Position numbers and translations under genes: made by a program
Notes under the pieces: model-generated
The model's database searches: none
What the model was told of the DNA's origin: nothing
The model's input: the letters and a program-made list of their open reading frames with translations, nothing else
DNA from: CBDAKK01 sp965196605
GTDB lineage: Bacteria > Spirochaetota > Spirochaetia > WTKD01 > G963693115
DNA: 64,000 bases
Assembly (NCBI GenBank): GCA_965196605.1
Contig: CBDAKK010000003.1
Location: forward strand, 145,486-209,485
Direction of reading: 5' to 3'
Shown here: positions 18,580 through 27,870 of the stretch, piece by piece
How positions within the stretch are numbered: the first letter of the stretch is position 1
Layout: each line of letters starts with the position of its first letter

Positions 18580-19230
18580 TTATTTCATAAGGTGTTGCGT
18601 GTAACCATGCGCGCACAAAGCCTCATAGCTTTCTAAGACTTTTTGAGGAATTTCTTGTGCTATTTGGTAGCCGTATTGAGGGTACATCATTATTCTTTGT
18701 AAATCCCCCACCATTTCATGCACCAAGGGGGTAAGCTCAGCAGCCTTTAACTGCCGAATGTCTTTTTGTGGACTCGCAAGCGTAACGTGGACATGCGGCA
18801 AATTTTTTTTACACGTTGCATATGCCCTGCGTTCCATGTTGGGTTTTGTTACGAGAATGATTTTTTTTACATCAAGAGCGTGCTTGGCAAGCAGGGCTTG
18901 TGAAAAAATAATATTCTCACCTGTGTTGGTCGCTTGCTCTTCAAGCAGCAACGCGCTTGTAGGCACGCCTTGTGCGACGGCTCTTTCAGCAAAACTGCGC
19001 GCTTCACTAATGGGGTAGAGGCTTTTAGTCCAGTTGCCATGTTTGCCCGTAAAAAGCACAAGAGGCGCCATGCCCCGCAAATACAAGGGGGCACATTCAT
19101 CAGCAACGCGCAAATCATAACTACCTAGTCCAAGAATACAATCGGCGCTTTCACGCACTGCATGGTGCATGCGGTGATAGTCCCACAAAACAAGTGCGTG
19201 TTTTTGTAGCACCTCATGAGGGAGCGGCAT
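18580..19230 (-). CDS. YdcF/DUF218-family protein
   Basis: A 216-residue protein of the DUF218 (ElyC/SanA/YdcF) superfamily with a Rossmann-like fold. Family landmarks are CILGLGSYDLRVADECAPLY near residues 31-50, LVLFTGKHG, LLEEQATNTGENIIFSQ near 94-110, ILVTKPNMERRAYAT and MVGDLQRIMMYPQYGYQIAQ, the last matching E. coli YdcF closely. YdcF binds SAM in vitro; its physiological role is unknown. No signal peptide is present. No ribosome site is seen; a TACAAT box lies only 4 bases before the ATG, suggesting a short or absent leader. It starts 18 bases after the SPOR gene stop. Confidence 0.82.
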   Translation of the reverse strand: MPLPHEVLQKHALVLWDYHRMHHAVRESADCILGLGSYDLRVADECAPLYLRGMAPLVLFTGKHGNWTKSLYPISEARSFAERAVAQGVPTSALLLEEQATNTGENIIFSQALLAKHALDVKKIILVTKPNMERRAYATCKKNLPHVHVTLASPQKDIRQLKAAELTPLVHEMVGDLQRIMMYPQYGYQIAQEIPQKVLESYEALCAHGYTQHLMK

Positions 19231-19247
19231 ATAAATTGTATGGCAAG

Positions 19248-20540
19248 CTAATGCTTTTTGAGAACAAAGGCGTCAGAAAAACCCTTGCGGTTAAGGCTCA
19301 GTAATTGAACACCGATGTCGTCTTTTTTGAAAGGCCCTGCAACCAACTTGTAATATTGAGATGCGGGAATTTTATAGACAAAGAGATTATCTAAAGCAGT
19401 GGTGCGCTTTGAAGAGCTTGCAGCATTGGTTGCATCGTCTTGTTTTTTATAGCTCGCAAGTTGTATAAACGCGCCGCGCGCCAAGGTATTTTTTACGTTC
19501 ACCTCTTGTTGTGGCACCTCGGCTGCTACAGTTTCAGGCTCAACAGAAATAGGCTCTTCTAGTACGGGTTCTTCTCTCTCTTCTTTCGGAGGGTGTTTGT
19601 CTTCCACTGCGGCTATTGACCACTCGGTACGCACTTCTGTCTCTTCTACGCTAGGTTTTTCTTCTTTGGGCACTTCTTCAGTCGGGAGTACTTCGGGCTC
19701 GCTTTCTTCAGATCTTGTTAAAAACGTAGGGTCAGTAAAAGGCGCATCTTCGGGACTCTGCTCTTCGTACACCGCCTTAGGTGGTGTACGCTGCGGGGGT
19801 ATGCCTTCCTCTGGCTGCGCTTCTTCATACACAAGCTTGGGTGGCGTTTGCTGTGGCGGTATGCCTTCTTCTGGTTTCTGTTCGACCCGGTACTCAGGGC
19901 GTACAAGCTCACGGCGCGCATAAGCCTCTTTGGGAATGGGAATGGCACTGGGTAATGACTCCACAGGTGGCACATCTGCTTCATAATTCGACCTTGAGCG
20001 CACCTCTGTAGAGTCAGGTGCTACTTCTCGGTAGGCAACGCGACGAGGGCGTGGTTGTGGAGGAGGTGGCGGTGGTGGCGGTGCTTGCACCTTGAGGTTT
20101 TGTATAGGACTGGGAGAGACTTCGGGTATTTTTTCCTGACGCACAGGCGCTATAGGTGGTTGAGGCTGAGGCTTTGTTGGGTTGGGAGTTATGCTTGGGT
20201 TGGGAGTGCGAATGCGCGAAACTTGCGGGGGGGCGGCAACCTGTATTGGTTGTTGAATTTGTACTGGGCTTTGTCGCTGAGGTGCAGGAGCAACTTCCGG
20301 CGTGGAAATGCGCGGCGTCTGAGTAGGAGTTTGTACTCTTGTTCTATAATTTTGCGCATTTTGCACGCGTAAGGGCTGACGCACTCGCAATGTTTGCCTC
20401 TGATTGTCCCCTGCAAAACGAGTAGTGCTTTGCGCAAATGTGTATACAACAAGCATGCTAGCAATAAGTAACGACAGCAGTATTCTAAAAAAAGAAGCAA
20501 AGCTCATACAAGGCTTATCGTCACATGTAAGGTGCTTCAT
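19248..20540 (-). CDS. Secreted SPOR-domain protein with proline-rich stalk
   Basis: Predicted periplasmic or envelope protein of 430 residues. A signal/anchor helix (FFRILLSLLIASMLVVYTFAQ) follows an 11-residue hydrophilic start; a second ATG at 20507 would begin MSFASFF and is equally possible. Residues about 60-190 are rich in P and Q, 220-350 are rich in P and E with imperfect repeats (EEGIPPQ-TPPK twice), and the last 75 residues form a SPOR domain (GAFIQLASYKKQDDA...YYKLVAGPFKKDD), which binds denuded peptidoglycan glycan strands. Likely a cell-wall or division-site protein. The G7 run at about 20226 lies inside the coding region and could slip. Confidence 0.8.
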   Translation of the reverse strand: MKHLTCDDKPCMSFASFFRILLSLLIASMLVVYTFAQSTTRFAGDNQRQTLRVRQPLRVQNAQNYRTRVQTPTQTPRISTPEVAPAPQRQSPVQIQQPIQVAAPPQVSRIRTPNPSITPNPTKPQPQPPIAPVRQEKIPEVSPSPIQNLKVQAPPPPPPPPQPRPRRVAYREVAPDSTEVRSRSNYEADVPPVESLPSAIPIPKEAYARRELVRPEYRVEQKPEEGIPPQQTPPKLVYEEAQPEEGIPPQRTPPKAVYEEQSPEDAPFTDPTFLTRSEESEPEVLPTEEVPKEEKPSVEETEVRTEWSIAAVEDKHPPKEEREEPVLEEPISVEPETVAAEVPQQEVNVKNTLARGAFIQLASYKKQDDATNAASSSKRTTALDNLFVYKIPASQYYKLVAGPFKKDDIGVQLLSLNRKGFSDAFVLKKH

Positions 20541-20848
20541 AAGTAATTTTTAGCAATTGAGCATAATTCTCAAGCCATGTCACGTAGAGTTGTGCATAAT
20601 TCCAATGATACCGTAGCATTGCATTATGCTCACACATGTATAATTGGCAATGCTAAATAAGCTCTGTAGACATTGCTCTTTTACTATTACCTATTTCGTG
20701 TCTTTTTAATTGCATAATAATTACTTTTATGTAATAATAAAAGGAGTATTTTTCATAAAATTTAATACGTGAAGGATAGTCTCGTAAGCTTTCATTCACA
20801 CTAATCCTCTTTATGAAAAATACAAGAGACATATATAAGGAGTAAGAT
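20541..20848. other. Intergenic region with left copy of a 42-bp repeat
   Basis: Between the SPOR gene and the giant lipoprotein gene. It holds the left direct repeat (20648-20689) and the leader of the lipoprotein gene; I see no gene or RNA. Confidence 0.5.
20648..20689. repeat. Left copy of 42-bp direct repeat bounding the giant lipoprotein locus
   Basis: The sequence beginning CAATGCTAAATAAGCTCTGT recurs at 26564-26605 with about 86 percent identity. On the minus strand both copies keep a short open frame ending STELI plus stop, so they may be the ends of an old gene. Confidence 0.75.
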
Positions 20849-23800
20849 ATGAAGTACAGTCTAAAATTTGGCTGCCTCTTGGGCATGCTAAGCACCTTGG
20901 TGCTAGCAATAACAACGTGTAAGGATGCACGCAATGCGTTTGAGTATCAACAGAAGCGCATTGTCAAGGCAAGCCTCGGTCCCGGAGGTAGAAGCAAGCG
21001 TAGTGTGTCGGACAATACCAATCCAACATCAGCCTATTATCAAAGCAAGTTTAAAATGACATTGAACCCGAAAAACTCTTCAAAACGATGCCTCACCTAT
21101 GATCCAGAGAATCTCCAGAGAGGGGCATATTTTACAGATTGTGTAGACGGCGATACAAGGCAAATATGGTATCAAGACTACAACGCGAACGTGTTTTCCT
21201 TGTATAAGGGGAAGAAATATTGTACGGCTGTTACCGTACACGAGCTGCATGAAATACCATCGAGTATGCAATTACCACCAGTACCGGCTCTCGGCGTAAC
21301 GGATACGCAATGTGAAGACAATTCTCCAAACTATAAAAAAATGTGGCGTGTAAGCAAATTGAATAAGGTAGAACTGGGCAAGCTCAATCTTAGCGATGAC
21401 AGTGAAAACTTATATAAATTAGAATTCTATATTCCGGGTAAAGAGTATGGGCTTGTGTATACAAATTGGCATAAAGATCATGGAACACAAGATGACGTGG
21501 TACATACTAGAACACCATACATAACGTATGGAATTACCATGGATGCCATAAGTTTTCCACCGTCATTGAGGTGGAATGCAATATTTAACTCGAAGTTTGA
21601 ACCGTTGAGATTGGAGTTTTTAAAAAAAGCGAAGGACGCGGGGCTTTCTGCAGATGAGTATTACGCAACGTTTGTGAAGCCTGAGAAGGGTTTGTCAAAT
21701 ACGAAGAAGGCCTTGCCATTTTTTATCAACAAGAAGACGGGACAACATTTGTATATAGGGAAGGATATACCTTTAAGCGATTTAGTTGGATATCGCTTTG
21801 TAGCAGAGCAGGTAGACTGGAATTCCGACGATACCCAAGTGAGTGGAATTTATCATGATGTAATAGATACAAACACGAAATTGGATGATTTGGCGTTTGG
21901 AAAAGATGGATCAAAGGAGTATGTAGTTTGTGTGTACGACAGGAATGGAAAAACACTAGGGGGAGGCTGTACGGGTATCGGTGCATCGTATCTTCCCTTG
22001 AATAAAAAGCCAAAAGACTATGCCTATGGAGGTGCGGCTCCTACTCATGCGTATATACGAGAAGCGAGTGTGGCACCATCATATTATGAGTCAAAGACAG
22101 CGGGGTATGTAGATGCAAATAAATTTTGGTTGGCTAATAATGTGTTGCTCACTGGGGATGCAAATGAGCATGGGTGGAGTGTGTCTACCTCGTATGTGCA
22201 GCGCGGCAAAGTACGCAGTGTACAGCTTACCTTGCCATTTTTCACGACTGATGAAATTAAAAAAGGTACGAATTATAAAATATCATTTTCAGCAGAAGGC
22301 CCACACACAGGATTACGGAGTACTTCGGTTGCTACACATGAAGGCGCGGCTCTGTTTGGATATCTTGAACTGCGACGAGGGACTGACGTTAATGGACAGC
22401 CACAGGCAGAGGTGAGTTTTTATATACGAAAAAAACAGACATATGAGCCTGTGAATAGCATTACAATACCGGTTCTCTCGAAAACACAACAGCTGACTGA
22501 GATGCCGGTGTTTACGTTGATGGTGGATATAGATGCCAAGAAGGCAATAGTAGCGTTGGGTATCAATAATTGGAATGAATATGGACAGACAAACTTCAAT
22601 AAAGATGCAATAAAATTACTGGATTTAACGAAATATGAAATACACTTAGATGGATTAAGTTCGTCATTCCGTATGAGTAGTAGCAAATCCAATACAAAGC
22701 TGAATATGAAGTTTTATACACCGCGAGTGTTCGCTGGGCTAAACATGAGTTTGAAAGATGCGTCTATGAATCGAAGTACCCAATCAAGACAGAAGAGATC
22801 TTACAGCGCTATGTGTAAGGAGGCGGTTGACTTTGGACCTCCATACGATCAGGCTCCGGGCCCAATTGTGTTTCTTTTTAAAGCGGCGGAAAGTTTTCTA
22901 GGTGTTTTCAGTGGCTCATGCATAGCATATGCGGTCGAGGTAAATAATGAAGAAAAAAGAAAAGAAATGATTGAAATGATTAAAAAAGTGAATGAAAACC
23001 TTCGAAAAAACATAACGGACGTCCAATCTAAGTATCTGTTGTCAAAGGATAAAGTGGCATTTTTTCATACAGAGCAAGTAGAACCTGATAATTTTAAAGT
23101 TATATGTGAGTTAAATGGCACTAAGGATGTCTGTGGAGGACGACTAGGGAGCGCAGCATACAACAATTACACAATTACATTTTTGAAGGATGAAAGTCCT
23201 GGGCTCATCCGGGGGCTTCAGCTTACCTGTTTTAAAATGTATTACGTTGAGCATAACCAGCCGTATGACCATTTATGTGTTATAAATCAGCAAAATATAG
23301 AAAATATGCAGGTTCGTGTAGAAAGATTTGTTAGTCAAGACAAGGACGGTCTAAAGCAGGTAGACAGACTAAAAAGCATTGTAAAGGGAAACACAATACG
23401 ATTCTTGGTACCTAGAAACTACCCCCAGTACGCGAAGGATGTAGTGTTGTATCTAAACTTTAAGGCAGGCAATAACGAACCTAGCACGCGTGACAAAAAA
23501 GAGAATGCGTTCACAGCAGTAAGACTTTCTTCCATACTCATTCCTAACGAAGAGGCATCTCTGTACGAAATGCTATGGAATAAAAAGAAATTCACTGAAG
23601 TTCAGAAAAAGTTGCGTGAAAATGCACATCATTCGGGCAAAGCTTCTGATCAAGCAGCAATTTTCAATATACGTAAACTAGGAACGGAGGATTGGATAAA
23701 GCTATGTGACTTAGAAAACAATACGGTCTTGTGTGAACGGTCGTTCATAGCAGAAGGAAATTACAATAATAGCATAATTACATTTTACTCGAATTTTTCC

Positions 23801-25210
23801 TATAAAAGGATGAAAATTGCCCTTACCTGCACGCTAGAAAAGCAATCTATTCATAAATATCACGACGATGATTATTTGTGTATTCTGGATCAGAGTAATG
23901 TAAAGATTAAAGATATAGAGCTGTACCAGATTGGCAGCAGCAGAAGCAAAAAACAGAAAATTACCTTCAAGGGAAATACAATACGACTACAGTTGCCAAA
24001 ACCAATGTCAGTTACGAAAAAATCTGATGGCACCTATCATTACACATTTAAGGATACATATAAGTTGCATGTAACCTTTATGGTCTCCGACAAGACACCT
24101 CCACCTCCACACTACAATCCATATGAGTATCAAGTAGAAATAAAGCTCCCTGCCATACTCATCCCTGCCCATGAGCCTATCTTACTCATTGAAGACTCTA
24201 CTAGGCTCGCTACTCTAGCAAGAAAAATTGGATTGAAGAAGGTTAAAGTGTTCCCGGACTTTAGAAATAAAGGTGACATAACAGTAAACAAGAAAGGCTT
24301 ACTTGCGTATCATCCAAAAGGAAAGTCTGATGAAAACGAGACAGTATCCTTTACTTGTCCAGGTGCAGTGCCTGGTGGAACTATTTATCGTTGTACGGCA
24401 TTTGGAAGTGAAAAAGTGAGGCAAGTAGAATTTGGAGTCTTAGGGGGTGATAGAATATTGAAATCTCCGGCAACCTCAGACGGTATCACGAATGCAAATG
24501 CTCAGCTTCATGGCGAGGCGTATTTTGGACCAGGAACGAGACATTGGAATGGTAGTGGCAACAATGCCTTTATAGAAACCAGAGCAACTCCTCGTGATTA
24601 TGTCGATGTGTTCTTCGAAGATACGCCCCATGTATCGACTGTACAAGCTAGGTTTAGGGATGGGAAGAAGACAATTACCATTAAACAGCCCGTTGGTGTA
24701 GTGAAAGTTAATCTCGATATTCCCCCCATAGTGAAATTGGAAAAAAATATAAAAGATCTCTGTGATCCAAGGAATCGACAGGAACTGCGGGTTGTTAATA
24801 ACAAGCGCTATTTTCAATGTCTCCGTCCTATAATGTCTCTGCTGGCTGATGATATCGTAATGAATGCTCATGATGTTACGCTTATTCCTCCTACAACGTA
24901 TCCTGAGGCTGTAAATTTCATAATCGTAGGGTTTGTGCAAGTAGTAAAAAATGAAGAATTGAGTGTAGATTTTTATGAACCCAAGAGTAAAAAAATGCGT
25001 CGTTTCTCATTTAACACAGTGTCTCCCACCAAGTCAGCAAGGAGTTTTAAACAATATGACGGAAGCGTAAGAGTCTATCCATATGTAGATTCACTTACCT
25101 ACCAAGAAGTAGGAGTATGGATGCGGTCGGGATCACGTGTGCCCCCCCCCAGCAGGCCAGTTTATTATGGGGACACAACATCCCAAACAAGCAAGAGCCT
25201 TATAAGATAA
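20849..25210 (+). CDS. Giant cysteine-containing surface lipoprotein (first frame, ends just after a C9 tract)
   Basis: A 1453-residue lipoprotein I cannot assign to a described family. A GGAG site lies 6 bases before the ATG; the signal ends LAITTC. Residues about 75-170 look like an R-type lectin trefoil unit (RCLTY, TDCVDGDTRQIWYQ). Two homologous segments, about 749-907 and 942-1117, share four cysteines (CEL/CDL, VCGG/LCER, LTC, LC-INQ/LC-LDQ), the phrase KGNTIR and a final ILIP. A third Cys-rich region starts near 1167. RSKRSVSD and RQKRSYS are basic sites between regions. After nine C at 25142-25150 the frame soon stops, whereas the next frame stays open to 26325. Probably a surface adhesin, inferred from signal and lectin-like region only. 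Confidence 0.75.
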   Translation: MKYSLKFGCLLGMLSTLVLAITTCKDARNAFEYQQKRIVKASLGPGGRSKRSVSDNTNPTSAYYQSKFKMTLNPKNSSKRCLTYDPENLQRGAYFTDCVDGDTRQIWYQDYNANVFSLYKGKKYCTAVTVHELHEIPSSMQLPPVPALGVTDTQCEDNSPNYKKMWRVSKLNKVELGKLNLSDDSENLYKLEFYIPGKEYGLVYTNWHKDHGTQDDVVHTRTPYITYGITMDAISFPPSLRWNAIFNSKFEPLRLEFLKKAKDAGLSADEYYATFVKPEKGLSNTKKALPFFINKKTGQHLYIGKDIPLSDLVGYRFVAEQVDWNSDDTQVSGIYHDVIDTNTKLDDLAFGKDGSKEYVVCVYDRNGKTLGGGCTGIGASYLPLNKKPKDYAYGGAAPTHAYIREASVAPSYYESKTAGYVDANKFWLANNVLLTGDANEHGWSVSTSYVQRGKVRSVQLTLPFFTTDEIKKGTNYKISFSAEGPHTGLRSTSVATHEGAALFGYLELRRGTDVNGQPQAEVSFYIRKKQTYEPVNSITIPVLSKTQQLTEMPVFTLMVDIDAKKAIVALGINNWNEYGQTNFNKDAIKLLDLTKYEIHLDGLSSSFRMSSSKSNTKLNMKFYTPRVFAGLNMSLKDASMNRSTQSRQKRSYSAMCKEAVDFGPPYDQAPGPIVFLFKAAESFLGVFSGSCIAYAVEVNNEEKRKEMIEMIKKVNENLRKNITDVQSKYLLSKDKVAFFHTEQVEPDNFKVICELNGTKDVCGGRLGSAAYNNYTITFLKDESPGLIRGLQLTCFKMYYVEHNQPYDHLCVINQQNIENMQVRVERFVSQDKDGLKQVDRLKSIVKGNTIRFLVPRNYPQYAKDVVLYLNFKAGNNEPSTRDKKENAFTAVRLSSILIPNEEASLYEMLWNKKKFTEVQKKLRENAHHSGKASDQAAIFNIRKLGTEDWIKLCDLENNTVLCERSFIAEGNYNNSIITFYSNFSYKRMKIALTCTLEKQSIHKYHDDDYLCILDQSNVKIKDIELYQIGSSRSKKQKITFKGNTIRLQLPKPMSVTKKSDGTYHYTFKDTYKLHVTFMVSDKTPPPPHYNPYEYQVEIKLPAILIPAHEPILLIEDSTRLATLARKIGLKKVKVFPDFRNKGDITVNKKGLLAYHPKGKSDENETVSFTCPGAVPGGTIYRCTAFGSEKVRQVEFGVLGGDRILKSPATSDGITNANAQLHGEAYFGPGTRHWNGSGNNAFIETRATPRDYVDVFFEDTPHVSTVQARFRDGKKTITIKQPVGVVKVNLDIPPIVKLEKNIKDLCDPRNRQELRVVNNKRYFQCLRPIMSLLADDIVMNAHDVTLIPPTTYPEAVNFIIVGFVQVVKNEELSVDFYEPKSKKMRRFSFNTVSPTKSARSFKQYDGSVRVYPYVDSLTYQEVGVWMRSGSRVPPPSRPVYYGDTTSQTSKSLIR
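25142..25150 (+). repeat. C9 homopolymer tract at the frame change (putative phase-variation switch)
   Basis: Nine consecutive C in codons about 1431-1434 of the lipoprotein. With one more C (or two fewer) the first frame would join the downstream frame into a protein of about 1825 residues. Confidence 0.75.
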
Positions 25211-26325
25211 CTATTGGAGTCGATAACTTTAGCTGGACAAGTTCTTTATTCTATGATGTAGGATCTGCCAGCAAGATTTTAACCATGTTCGACGCGCCTT
25301 CTGTTCATACAAACGCGTTTATAACAGACATTGATGCTAATATCGATGGCTTCCAACCGTATCGATATAGAAGATTAATAAACTTTGACACGTATCTTGC
25401 GGCAGCTGTTAAGGATGTTTCTGCATCCAATAAAAAGGAAATAGACCCACTGTTTGTTAGCTTTGAGTTAAAGGATATGATAGTTGACGGTATATATAGT
25501 AAGCTTGCAGAAGTACAGTGGCGGTCAATAGCAGAAGCGGGGTATGAGCAAGCAGAAGACATAGGGAGTCCCGAAAAAGCTAAGATGGTCGAGTATTATT
25601 ATGAACTCAACAAGAGATTTCCCACTAATCGTGATCGCTCGGACTATGTGAACGGGGAAACTGATTTTTATAAATTAGGAAAATATTTAGCCTGCTTTGA
25701 TACTGTCAAAGACACTGGTGAACGAGTGCTGTATTATAATAAAAGTATCCAACAGGCAAATGCTGATAAAGAAACCGACACTCGCCGTATATTTAGTGAC
25801 GCTGAAATAAAACAAGGCTGGAAAGAAATATCTACAACTAGTACGCATGATGAGCTCAAGCGAAAAAAACGCGACGGAGTGTTTTCTTTCGATAAGAGTA
25901 AGTCCGAATGTCAGAATACATCTCAAGGCGTTAAGTCCAAAATCTTACGTTATGAGCCCAAGCAAAAAAAAGCAACACCTCAAGGCACGCCTGTAGACCG
26001 CAGGACCAAAACCTGGGGTGATAATAGTGCTCTGTATTCTCTTGCTCAGTCTTCACAAAAGGGGGGTATCATTAATCTCTCACATGATGAGGTTGCCATA
26101 CTTTTCAAGGGAATGAATGGCACTGACGCTGACTACGAAAGTGCTCAGAAATTCTTTTATAAAAAACTTAAAGAAAAAGAGCAGCAGCAAAAAAAAGAAA
26201 AAGATGCTGAATTCCGCAAAAAACTTGATAAAATTGTTAAAGATGGGGTTACGAAATCCTTAAAAAAAATTTTTCACAAAAATAAGGATGGCAGGATTTT
26301 TTTAGGCCCTCGAAGGGGAAAGTAA
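25151..26325 (+). CDS. Out-of-frame C-terminal part of the giant lipoprotein
   Basis: This frame is open from about 25117, but the codons before the C tract overlap the upstream gene and there is no ribosome site, so I treat it as the continuation of the lipoprotein after the tract (about 390 residues). It starts QQASLLWGHNIPNKQ and reads like ordinary protein, unlike the 19 residues the first frame adds before stopping. The end is lysine- and glutamate-rich and probably coiled coil (KKLKEKEQQQKKEKD). A strong terminator follows at 26354, which supports this as the true end of the transcription unit. It would be translated only after slippage or in a tract-length variant. Confidence 0.7.
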
Positions 26326-26353
26326 CATGTGCTCTTGAAGAGATACGTGAAAT

Positions 26354-26384
26354 AAAAGGCTATCCTTCTTGGATAGTCTTTTTT
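26354..26384 (+). terminator. Rho-independent terminator of the giant lipoprotein gene
   Basis: AAAGGCTATCC, a five-base loop and GGATAGTC followed by six T form a stem of about eleven pairs with a T tract, 28 bases after the second frame ends. Confidence 0.85.
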
Positions 26385-26563
26385 GCATTGGCTTGAAAAA
26401 GCATTAAGTACGCATGCGTATAGGTTAGCGTATTTCACTGGTGTGTTTTGGCGTATGTGGGTATTCCTTCTGTGTGGGAGGTGGGTTGCTCCTAATCGCT
26501 GTAAATTTAATTCTCATGTTCTAATACCCCGTGTTGTTACATGACTCGTTTTAAGGCAAATCA

Positions 26564-26605
26564 CAATGCTAAATAAGCTCTGTCGATATTGTTTTTTTAC
26601 TATTG
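26564..26605. repeat. Right copy of 42-bp direct repeat bounding the giant lipoprotein locus
   Basis: Partner of 20648-20689 in the same orientation. Differences are mostly C/T changes, several at positions that would be silent or conservative in the short minus-strand frame. Confidence 0.75.
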
Positions 26606-26659
26606 CGTACATCGCATCAATATTGCCATTAAGAGGTACACATACTATTATTTGATTAT

Positions 26660-27862
26660 ATGGCTACAAAGAAACTAGAAAAAAGTGCACAAAGCGCAAC
26701 GGAATCTAAACCGTCTTTCATGAAGAAAGAATTGAACATGAAAGACCTCTTGTCTCGTGACATAATAGAGCTACCAAATAAGCAGGCATTGTCTTATTTA
26801 CAAAACAAGCGGATATTAATAACGGGCGCGGGCGGCAGCATAGGAAGTGAACTTGCAACGCAGTTGTTGTACGCGGGTGTTTCGCGTATGTACTTGCTGG
26901 GACACGGCGAGTACAGCATTTACAAAATCACACAAAAGTTGCAAGACTTGCAAGACCGTGGCATTGGAGAGCAAACGCATTTTATACCCGTGCCCTGTGA
27001 GCTTACGGATGAGCATTCGGTTCATCACATGCTCAAAAAGCTCAAGGCCGATGTTATATTTCACACTGCAGCATACAAGCACATAGACTTGGTCGAGAAA
27101 AACCCCGTAGTAAGTACGGCGACTAATATATTTGGAACAAAGTTTCTCATAGATGCTGCAAAGGAGCATGGAGCACAACGTTTTATATTGATATCAACCG
27201 ATAAGGCAGCAAACCCAAGTTCAGTATACGGCGCAAACAAGCTGGTGTCCGAGCAGCTTACCCTCAATGCAGGGACTCCAGAAATGAGAACCTCGGTCAT
27301 GCGTTTTGGCAATGTGCTTGGCTCACGCGGAAGCGTCATTCCTCTCTTTCAAAAACAAATAGCCGCAGGCGGTCCTATTACCATTACATCACCAGAATGT
27401 CGACGCTATTTTATGACGCTTTCCGAGGCATGCTCGCTTATACTCTACGCATTGCAACTGAATAAAGAAACACCCCATTCTTTGTACGCACTAGAAATGG
27501 GAAAACAAATATCCATTATGGACATTGCGCAGCGCATGCTTGACTTCTACGGTTTAAAAAAAGACAAGGATATTTCCTTTACCATTACCGGGCTACGCCT
27601 CGCAGAGAAAATAAGCGAAAGCTTGTTGTCCCCACATGAGGAGCGCTACGAGTCTCCTATAAAGCATGTTTATTACGTTATAAACAACAGCAAAACCCCC
27701 ATCATAAAATCCATAGACACCATGCTTAAGAAACTCTACGCGGTGTGTTTTTACGCGCCATCAAAGGCAGAGCGTTACAAAGATAGACAAGAGGTCGTGC
27801 GCATTTTAGAGGAACACATCCCCTTATTTACTCCCATAGCGCGCCCTTATGGAAAGTCGTAG
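26660..27862 (+). CDS. CapD/FlaA1/PseB-type nucleotide-sugar 4,6-dehydratase
   Basis: A 400-residue cytosolic short-chain dehydrogenase that would dehydrate a UDP-sugar, probably UDP-GlcNAc. The NAD loop is ITGAGGSIGSE near residues 53-63. The catalytic region STDKAANPSSVYGANK has Y and K as in PseB, not the M of WbpM-like enzymes, and RFGNVLGSRGSVIPLF is the family hallmark. The first 35 residues are extra. No membrane anchor is present, unlike full WbpM. It leads an operon with an aminotransferase 8 bases later, a pairing used to make amino-dideoxy sugars for glycans or flagellin glycosylation. The exact sugar cannot be decided. Confidence 0.85.
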   Translation: MATKKLEKSAQSATESKPSFMKKELNMKDLLSRDIIELPNKQALSYLQNKRILITGAGGSIGSELATQLLYAGVSRMYLLGHGEYSIYKITQKLQDLQDRGIGEQTHFIPVPCELTDEHSVHHMLKKLKADVIFHTAAYKHIDLVEKNPVVSTATNIFGTKFLIDAAKEHGAQRFILISTDKAANPSSVYGANKLVSEQLTLNAGTPEMRTSVMRFGNVLGSRGSVIPLFQKQIAAGGPITITSPECRRYFMTLSEACSLILYALQLNKETPHSLYALEMGKQISIMDIAQRMLDFYGLKKDKDISFTITGLRLAEKISESLLSPHEERYESPIKHVYYVINNSKTPIIKSIDTMLKKLYAVCFYAPSKAERYKDRQEVVRILEEHIPLFTPIARPYGKS

Positions 27863-27870
27863 TACACAAA

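Larger units (their letters stand above)
26326..26659. other. Intergenic region with right copy of the 42-bp repeat
   Basis: Apart from the terminator (26354-26384) and the repeat copy at 26564-26605 I see no gene. It must contain the promoter of the capD-like operon, but no -35/-10 pair is convincing. Confidence 0.45.
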
